Below are positions 61,624 to 64,000 of a DNA stretch of 64,000 nt, piece after piece. The stretch is taken from contig NC_135554.1 of NCBI RefSeq assembly GCF_964340395.1, forward strand, positions 2,907,001-2,971,000. The letters run 5' to 3'. This DNA comes from Glandiceps talaboti (taxonomy: Eukaryota; Hemichordata; Enteropneusta; Spengelidae). Under the pieces are notes generated by a model, which ran no database searches, was not told the DNA's origin, and saw nothing but the letters and a program-made list of their open reading frames with translations. Both the position numbers and the translations under genes were made by a program. Position 1 is the stretch's first letter. The number at the start of each line of letters is the position of its first letter.

Positions 61624-63848
61624 AGTAAGTCTTTTGAGATTAGCAAACATTGTTCAGTCATTGTATGACATTGAGTAAGTCTTTGAGAATCACAGCAAAC
61701 ATTGTTCAGTCATTGTATGACATTGAGTAAGTCTTTGAGAATCATGGCAAACATTGTTCAGTCATTGTATGACATTGAGTAAGTCTTTGAGAATCACGGC
61801 AAACATTGTTCAGTCATTGTATGACATTGAGTAAGTCTTTGAGAATCACAGCAAACATTGTTCAGTCATTGTATGACATTGAGTAAGTCTTTGAGAATCA
61901 TGGCAAACATTGTTCAGTCATTGTATGACATTGAGTAAGTCTTTGAGAATCACGGCAAACATTGTTCAGTCATTGTATGACATTGAGTAAGTCTTTGAGA
62001 ATCACAGCAAACATTGTTCAGTCATTGTATGACATTGAGTAAGTCTTTGAGAATCATGGCAAACATTGTTCAATCATTGTATGACATTGAGTAAGTCTTT
62101 GAGAATCACAGCAAACATTGTTCAATCATTGTATGACATTGAGTAAGTCTTTGAGAATCATGGCAAACATTGTTCAGTCATTGTATGACATTGAGTAAGT
62201 CTTTGAGAATCACAGCAAACATTGTTCAGTCATTGTATGACATTGAGTAAGTCTTTGAGAATCATGGCAAACATTGTTCACTCATTGTATGACATTGAGT
62301 AAGTCTTTGAGAATCACGGCAAACATTGTTCACTCATTGTATGACATTGAGTAAGTCTTTGAGAATCATGGCAAACATTGTTCAGTCATTGTATGACATT
62401 GAGTAAGTCTTTGAGAATCACAGCAAACATTGTTCAGTCATTGTATGACATTGAGTAAGTCTTTGAGAATCATGGCAAACATTGTTCAGTCATTGTATGA
62501 CATTGAGTAAGTCTTTGAGAATCATGGCAAACATTGTTCAGTCATTGTATGACATTGAGTAAGTCTTTGAGAATCACGGCAAACATTGTTCAGTCATTGT
62601 ATGACATTGAGTAAGTCTTTGAGAATCACAGCAAACATTGTTCAGTCATTGTATGACATTGAGTAAGTCTTTGAGAATCATGGCAAACATTGTTCAATCA
62701 TTGTATGACATTGAGTAAGTCTTTGAGAATCATGGCAAACATTGTTCAGTCATTGTATGACATTGAGTAAGTCTTTGAGAATCACAGCAAACATTGTTCA
62801 GTCATTGTATGACATTGAGTAAGTCTTTGAGAATCATGGCAAACATTGTTCACTCATTGTATGACATTGAGTAAGTCTTTGAGAATCACGGCAAACATTG
62901 TTCACTCATTGTATGACATTGAGTAAGTCTTTGAGAATCATGGCAAACATTGTTCAGTCATTGTATGACATTGAGTAAGTCTTTGAGAATCACAGCAAAC
63001 ATTGTTCAGTCATTGTATGACATTGAGTAAGTCTTTGAGAATCATGGCAAACATTGTTCAGTCATTGTATGACATTGAGTAAGTCTTTGAGAATCATGGC
63101 AAACATTGTTCAGTCATTGTATGACATTGAGTAAGTCTTTGAGAATCACGGCAAACATTGTTCAGTCATTGTATGACATTGAGTAAGTCTTTGAGAATCA
63201 CAGCAAACATTGTTCAGTCATTGTATGACATTGAGTAAGTCTTTGAGAATCATGGCAAACATTGTTCAATCATTGTATGACATTGAGTAAGTCTTTGAGA
63301 ATCACAGCAAACATTGTTCAATCATTGTATGACATTGAGTAAGTCTTTGAGAATCATGGCAAACATTGTTCAGTCATTGTATGACATTGAGTAAGTCTTT
63401 GAGAATCACAGCAAACATTGTTCAGTCATTGTATGACATTGAGTAAGTCTTTGAGAATCATGGCAAACATTGTTCACTCATTGTATGACATTGAGTAAGT
63501 CTTTGAGAATCACGGCAAACATTGTTCACTCATTGTATGACATTGAGTAAGTCTTTGAGAATCATGGCAAACATTGTTCAGTCATTGTATGACATTGAGT
63601 AAGTCTTTGAGAATCACAGCAAACATTGTTCAGTCATTGTATGACATTGAGTAAGTCTTTGAGAATCATGGCAAACATTGTTCAGTCATTGTATGACATT
63701 GAGTAAGTCTTTGAGAATCATGGCAAACATTGTTCAGTCATTGTATGACATTGAGTAAGTCTTTGAGAATCATGGCAAACATTGTTCAGTCATTGTATGA
63801 CATTGAGTAAGTCTTTGAGAATCATGGCAAACATTGTTCACTCATTGC
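61624..63848. repeat. 52-bp minisatellite with GTAAGT motif in IPO13 intron 11, about 43 copies
   Basis: Units of 52 bp (attgagtaagtctttgagaa tcatggcaaacattgttcag tcattgtatgac). Each unit has GAGTAAGTC, a donor-like sequence, on the + strand. Variants cacagc, cacggc and catggc, and ttcaatc, ttcactc and ttcagtc, mark higher-order structure: ttcaatc at 62071 and 62123 recurs at 63267 and 63319, and ttcactc at 62279 and 62851 recurs after 572 and 624 bp. The total period is 1196 bp (23 units) made of 11- and 12-unit halves. Confidence 0.96.
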
Positions 63849-63854
63849 ATATAA

Positions 63855-64000
63855 AGACAGTATTTGGTGGCCATAGAGATATAAACAAAGTATTTGGTGG
63901 CCATAGAGATATAAACACAGTATTTGGTGGCCATAGAGATATAAACACAGTATTTGGTGGCCATAGAGATATAAACAAAGTATTTGGTGGCCATAGAGAT
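63855..64000. repeat. 30-bp minisatellite running off the window end, about 5 copies seen
   Basis: Direct 30-bp units (cagtatttggtggccataga gatataaaca) begin after the 52-bp array and continue to the last base. The variant aacaaag/aacacag is the only difference seen. Confidence 0.95.

Noticed and set aside
61054-64000. Search for IPO13 exon 12
   Set aside because: No segment encoding the expected continuation after FWYILQ was found between the arrays; the exon is presumed beyond the window.

Overview
This is a stretch of an animal nuclear genome: GT-AG introns, AT-rich non-coding DNA, CA/GT microsatellites, non-LTR and DNA-transposon debris, and one split gene whose exons join into a clear importin-13 N-terminus. 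Several introns carry minisatellites that start exactly at the 5' splice site. From memory and unverified, this has been described as a peculiarity of amphioxus genes, so a cephalochordate (Branchiostoma-like) is my first guess. Another marine invertebrate cannot be excluded from the sequence alone.

Layout. 1-28.9 kb is gene-poor and dominated by tandem arrays: 37 bp units at 1-2520, 39 bp at 3.2 kb, 53 bp at 4.26-5.70 kb (split by a 955 bp TIR element), a 33 bp array passing into a 12.7 kb array of 48/45 bp units at 6.07-19.34 kb, 56 bp at 19.7 kb, 47 bp at 22.3 kb and 23 bp at 24.7-27.0 kb. Between them lie a tRNA-like cloverleaf (5853-5922), a decayed pogo/Tigger-like transposase relic (20.6-20.9 kb), a weak minus-strand exon candidate (21960-22027) and the 3' end of a non-LTR retrotransposon (27.5-28.27 kb). 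28.9-29.6 kb is a CpG-bearing promoter/5'UTR region.

29605-58520 holds the first 11 coding exons (+ strand) of an importin-13 (IPO13) orthologue. They join in frame to 1086 nt (362 codons), roughly the first 38% of a protein of about 960 residues. The remaining exons lie beyond the window. The introns are inflated by arrays. The arrays after exons 7 and 8 are built from the exon end plus the start of the intron (19+24 bp and 50+21 bp), and the array after exon 2 starts at the donor, so each copy carries a GTAAGT donor. A single-exon minus-strand gene for a P2X7-type intracellular-domain protein (57543-58073) is nested in intron 10.

About two thirds of the 64 kb is tandem repeat by my estimate. 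Several arrays show higher-order structure (735 bp and 2986 bp in intron 8, 1533 and 1770 bp in the 48 bp array, 1196 bp in the last array). No prokaryotic-type operon, CRISPR or phage feature is present. The most interesting signal is recurrent minisatellite birth at 5' splice sites, which places several hundred donor-like sequences in this locus.
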